The notes beneath the pieces are model-generated. The model saw nothing but the letters and a program-made list of their open reading frames with translations. It did no database searches and had not been told where the DNA came from. 64,000 nt of DNA, from positions 6,076,001-6,140,000 of the forward strand of contig NC_052112.1 of assembly GCF_012273895.1 (NCBI RefSeq), read 5' to 3'. Below are positions 60,455 through 64,000 of this stretch, piece after piece (within the stretch, counting starts at the first letter, position 1; the number at the start of each line of letters is the position of its first letter). This DNA comes from Zerene cesonia. Lineage: Eukaryota > Arthropoda > Insecta > Lepidoptera > Pieridae. The position numbers and the translations under genes are program-made.

Positions 60455-60792
60455 CGCTTTGTATTTAATAATTCCCTAATTTCGAATTTTCAAAGACATG
60501 AACAAATTGAACTTGAGTTATTTTAACGCTACATTTGCCAAGTTTTGAAATTGTATTATATCGACACTCCACTTTATATTTGTAACTAATGATGTAATGA
60601 TGATTAATATAGAAATAAGAAGATCATAGAATTAATTCTGAAAATCGAATATATAATATTGGATATTTTACAATCAAATACAGTGTTTATCAAAAATGTT
60701 ATAAATTTTATTAGAGAATTTGATTTGTTTGTCGAAATTAACTTAGTCATTGCATGAAACAGCCAGTATGCCATATTTTTATGTTCTTATTA

Positions 60793-60798
60793 AATAAA
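60793..60798 (+). terminator. distal filamin poly(A) signal
   Basis: AATAAA, with another AATAAA at 60809-60814, giving a 3' UTR of about 400 bases. Confidence 0.5.
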
Positions 60799-60829
60799 GC
60801 ACTGAATGAATAAAACCTTTATTCAAAAC

Positions 60830-62208
60830 CGCCATTACATTCCAAGTAGTATTAATAATATATAATATAGCTTATGAATTCTGAGTGTATCCGTCCACGG
60901 TAACAGAGATGATGTTGTTAGGATAAATTTTATATAATATGAGCTTACTTCGAAAAGTACATTAAAAGTAGAAGGCATAATAAATTTTTTTACTTGTTAA
61001 TATTTATTAATACAGAATATAGGTTTAACTTCATAACTAACTTCTGTAATTGTTTTATTGTTATTGTTACCTGCTTGTTGAGCTATAAGGAGTGGACTGC
61101 TGTTATCAAATAATTTAAACCATCGAATCTCAAGTATGTCCGAGCTTTATATCTTTGTAAGTATGTAATTTTTTTTCAGCGGTTACTAATTGTTAATAAA
61201 TTGAAAATTTATTATTTTACTGGTTTTATTTATTATTTTAACCATACTACAAATTAAACCTTTAGTTATAATTACTGGACAATTTCAATGTTTTCTTTTT
61301 ACAAAAGATTCCCATTTACCTACTCAGGTAGCATGTAAGATATAACTTCCGTGCCACTTTTGGTGCCACTTTTCTTATATTTGTTTCGGAGTTTCAGTAA
61401 AGAGATTAATTCAAATTATAAATTCGTTAATATAACGAATACTTAAAACCTTAAATGAATTAACCTCTATTCGTCCAAGTTCAAAACATAAATTCAATAC
61501 ATTATCCGATTACTGAAATAAATTTTTGTAAAGCCAATGAACGTTATCTTTTTAATTTAACAAGTTCAATAAATTACGTTCCTCGTAACTGAGACTAAAA
61601 TTTTAGAACAAAGTTTCTATATAATATATCGACTTTAGATCATTCTCATAGAGTATAAGAAACACACGCTAATGCCTAAAATTGTACCACTTTAATGGAC
61701 TATACGAGAAGTACCACAAACATGAATGAGAGACACTGTTCGTTAAAATTTATCTTAATTTCATTGACCACTCATTTACACATACAAATCACGTCTCGCT
61801 AATTAATTACATCGCATTTGTCCAACAATAACTAGGCCACTGACGCCAGACTTGTTGCGTCATACACAATGGATTCCCTACGTTTACGAATTGTTAAACA
61901 GTAGTCGCATATTTTCAAAAATAGTTCTATCACACGTATGATATTTTAAAGATGTGTATAATAACTCGGCAATTGTGCATTATAAATATAATTATTAATG
62001 TAATTTTAAGGAATTGTTGGTTTTAAGAGTTCCGTAACGAAGTGTAAAACGGGACCCTATTACTAAGACTTCGCTGTTCATCTGTCAGTCTGTATTTCCG
62101 TCCTTCTGTCACTAATTCACCAGGCTGTATCACACGACCCGTGATAATTAATCGCTTCAAATTTCGGAGATGATATATTTATGTTGGCAATTTCATAAAA
62201 TACCGATT
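60830..62208. other. spacer between convergent genes
   Basis: AT-rich; holds a repeat fragment (62029-62190). No exon seen. Confidence 0.6.
62029..62190 (+). repeat. fragment of a widespread lepidopteran repeat
   Basis: GTTCCGTAACGAAGTGTAAA, then ACGGGACCCTATTACTAAGA and CACCAGGCTGTATCACACGA: I recognise this as the 5' part of a common lepidopteran interspersed repeat. It is 3'-truncated. Confidence 0.55.
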
Positions 62209-62214
62209 TTTATT
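62209..62214 (-). terminator. poly(A) signal of the minus-strand gene
   Basis: AATAAA on the minus strand, 102 bases after the stop codon at 62316-62318. Confidence 0.5.
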
Positions 62215-62315
62215 GCAGTGAAATAGCCAATGTGCAATCAAATAATTTAATTCAACGAATTAAACAAAACATTGAACATTCAATGAAGTTTTCTGTTTTT
62301 GCTTATTGTTAAGAA

Positions 62316-62473
62316 CTATGGTTTATATCTAAAAACGACGCTTCGACGATCAGGATATGAAACTCGGGATTCACCAGCGACTTGTGCACGAAGTGCGTCC
62401 AAGCTTTGCCACAGCTGTTGCATTTGACCGAAAATAATTACTTCTAGCCGCTGCACAGCACTGTGAAGCTCTC
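62316..62473 (-). CDS. unrecognised gene, last exon (amphipathic helix)
   Basis: After TTTTTTCAG the frame reads (R)ELHSAVQRLEVIIFGQMQQL, then WQSLDALRAQVAGESRVSYP and stops TAG at 62316. The first 34 residues have a heptad-like spacing of hydrophobic residues (L, V, L, V/I, F, M, L, L, L, V) and would form an amphipathic or coiled-coil helix. It enters in phase 1, matching the donor at 62982. 53 codons with stop. Confidence 0.68.
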
Positions 62474-62981
62474 CTGAAAAAAGATATAATGTGTCAAATA
62501 AAGGAGCGTTAGTAAAACTGTCTCGATTTCTTATTTTTAAATCTCAGACCAATAAAACCGTCTTCTACGATTGTTGGTTGACTTTTAATTAAAATATACA
62601 TGCATCCTTCATGCTAAATCAAACGGCGAAATATCAGGAAAGGAAACATTTATGTGGCTATCTGCGGATGGATCATGAGAAAGATGCTAACATATTAGTT
62701 CCTCGACTTATTTTTAGTTGTGTATAAATACATTAGCTCTTTACTCTATGAAGATATAAACTGTACTACTAAAACAAATTAATGTACGTTTAAATAATCC
62801 TATTTAATTCGAAATGTATCTCAAGTGTCTACATTTCCTTAAAGTCTTGTCTATTAAACATTTAAATTATGTACGTATAGCTTCCGCGTAACTGTAAGAT
62901 TTAGGAGCTTTGATTCGCACATTTTCATCATCAGATCATTTTGCTATTGACCAATAAGTGTTGAAAGAAAAAGCAACTCAC

Positions 62982-63167
62982 TTGAAGTAACGACGCCGTG
63001 TAGTCGTCTTGTTATCGTTGCATTAGCAGTAGCGTTAACTTCCTGTGTTTTCACGGAGCACATGGCTCGCGCTTCTTCGCGGGGTCCACTGCCGTGGTAC
63101 GTTGCATTCCGCACCTCTATGAATGGCTGCTTATGTTCGTTACTTACAGTGTAATGAGGTCCGTGCT
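62982..63167 (-). CDS. unrecognised gene, middle exon (glycosylation sites)
   Basis: From TATTTCAG to A|GTGAGT. It encodes HGPHYTVSNEHKQPFIEVRN, then ATYHGSGPREEARAMCSVKT and QEVNATANATITRRLHGVVT. Three N-A-T sequons (RNATY, VNATANATI) suggest an extracellular glycoprotein. Two bases complete a codon from the exon above, and one base is left for the exon below. No family recognised. Confidence 0.68.
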
Positions 63168-63546
63168 CTGAAATACAAAATAAATTAAATTAAAATATTT
63201 AACTTTACTTTTACCTTTACCTTTAAAAAATCGGTTCATCCGTTTGGGAGCTACGATGCACAGATAGAAACACACACAGGCAGACACATCAAACTAATAA
63301 CACTGAGTTAAAGGACAGTGATAAGATAGTTTAAGATAAAATTTCTAAAAAATATGAAAAAAACGATCCAGAGGCGAAATTATTATATATAACTGAACCA
63401 TTGCGTCTGTACAATCTCGAGGTCTCCATCAAAAATTAGTATGTCCAGTATTACATTTATCATTTAAAATGGTTACTGCTTTTATGACGGTGTGTTCTTT
63501 GTGGTGGCAAATATAAAATGCATTTCTATTTCGCTGTGTTTCCTAC

Positions 63547-63664
63547 CTTTTTGAGATGTCACTACGCTTATGCCTTCAAATTTCGAATCGTTATTGATTT
63601 GGGCAAAAAGTAAATACACAGATGATAAGCCACAAAAGAAAATATATTCGAATTTACAAAACTC
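63547..63664 (-). CDS. unrecognised gene, upstream exon (signal-peptide-like)
   Basis: It encodes EFCKFEYIFFCGLSSVYLLF, then AQINNDSKFEGISVVTSQK, ending G|GTAGGA in the phase needed by the exon at 63167. The hydrophobic run followed by A-Q-I-N-N looks like a signal peptide and cleavage site. The exact start is uncertain: an in-frame stop lies three codons upstream, there is no ATG, and I chose the AAG acceptor at 63665-63666. The start codon must be in an earlier exon, perhaps outside the window. Confidence 0.48.
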
Positions 63665-63666
63665 CT

Positions 63667-64000
63667 TGTTTTAAGTCGACTATAAACCTCCTGTTCTTGT
63701 TAGGTACCTTTATGATTTTCTATTTAATATCAATCCAGTGATTAAGGCTTTTTTTATTTGTATCCATGAATGAAATATGAATGAACTTATTCAACGCCTC
63801 ACGCAAGTACCTACACAAAACTTATCAGCTTAATCGCAACCGGACATATGGCGTACGGACTACCAAATATTTGTTAACGATTAGAAATAACAAAACAAAA
63901 AAAAACTACAAATGTGTATAAAACTACGTGTGCTCTTAATAGAAAGATAATCTCAGCCATAAACTACCTATTTTGTATATATTTATTTTTTATATTAGGT
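63667..64000. other. right edge, probably intron of the minus-strand gene
   Basis: AT-rich. No upstream exon with a start codon could be recognised. Confidence 0.4.

Noticed and set aside
1..64000. Prokaryotic systems, CRISPR arrays, tRNA or rRNA genes
   Set aside because: I looked for repeat-spacer arrays, operon-like frames and cloverleaf or rRNA motifs and found none; the gene structure is clearly animal.

Overview
The window is eukaryotic, AT-rich, intron-rich DNA, most likely from a butterfly or moth (Lepidoptera). The evidence is short exons with clear GT-AG borders in AT-rich introns, plus many copies of short interspersed repeats that I recognise as typical lepidopteran families: Helitron-like elements that end in CTAGT, a SINE-like element, and mariner-type ends. 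The species cannot be named from the sequence.

One gene dominates. From 10380 to 60428 on the + strand runs a filamin of the jitterbug (jbug) type. I could assemble 52 coding exons by hand, and every intron phase agrees except at one place. The protein is about 2,860 residues as far as visible: three calponin-homology (CH) domains at the N-terminus, three filamin (Ig-FLN) repeats, a disordered Ser/Pro/Arg linker of about 370 residues, then about 20 more filamin repeats, ending in a short C-terminal tail. Three CH domains rather than two distinguish the jitterbug filamins from the classical filamins (cheerio, FLNA). The expected role is actin cross-linking and mechanical scaffolding at the cell cortex. 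The one phase break, between 44812 and 47248, straddles an assembly gap and shows that at least one exon is hidden there.

Layout: 1-10291 is upstream or 5' intronic sequence with repeats and no supported gene. 10292-17299 holds the start codon, the CH domains and the first repeat. 17787-24367 holds repeats 2-3, the linker and most of repeat 4. 24368-37447 is a 13-kb intron with a GC-rich, promoter-like patch near 27260-27400, followed by a short start exon (27670-27679) whose phase fits the next exon. This is a good candidate for an internal promoter making a filamin without CH domains. 37448-60428 holds the remaining repeats. Two 1000-N gaps (33882-34881 and 45791-46790) each touch the same mariner-like transposon end, which is identical over about 68 bp.

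At the right end, convergent on the - strand (62316-63664), are the last three exons of a second gene that I do not recognise. They encode a hydrophobic, signal-peptide-like stretch, three N-glycosylation sequons and a C-terminal amphipathic helix. Its likely poly(A) signal is at 62209-62214, so the two genes lie tail to tail about 1.9 kb apart.
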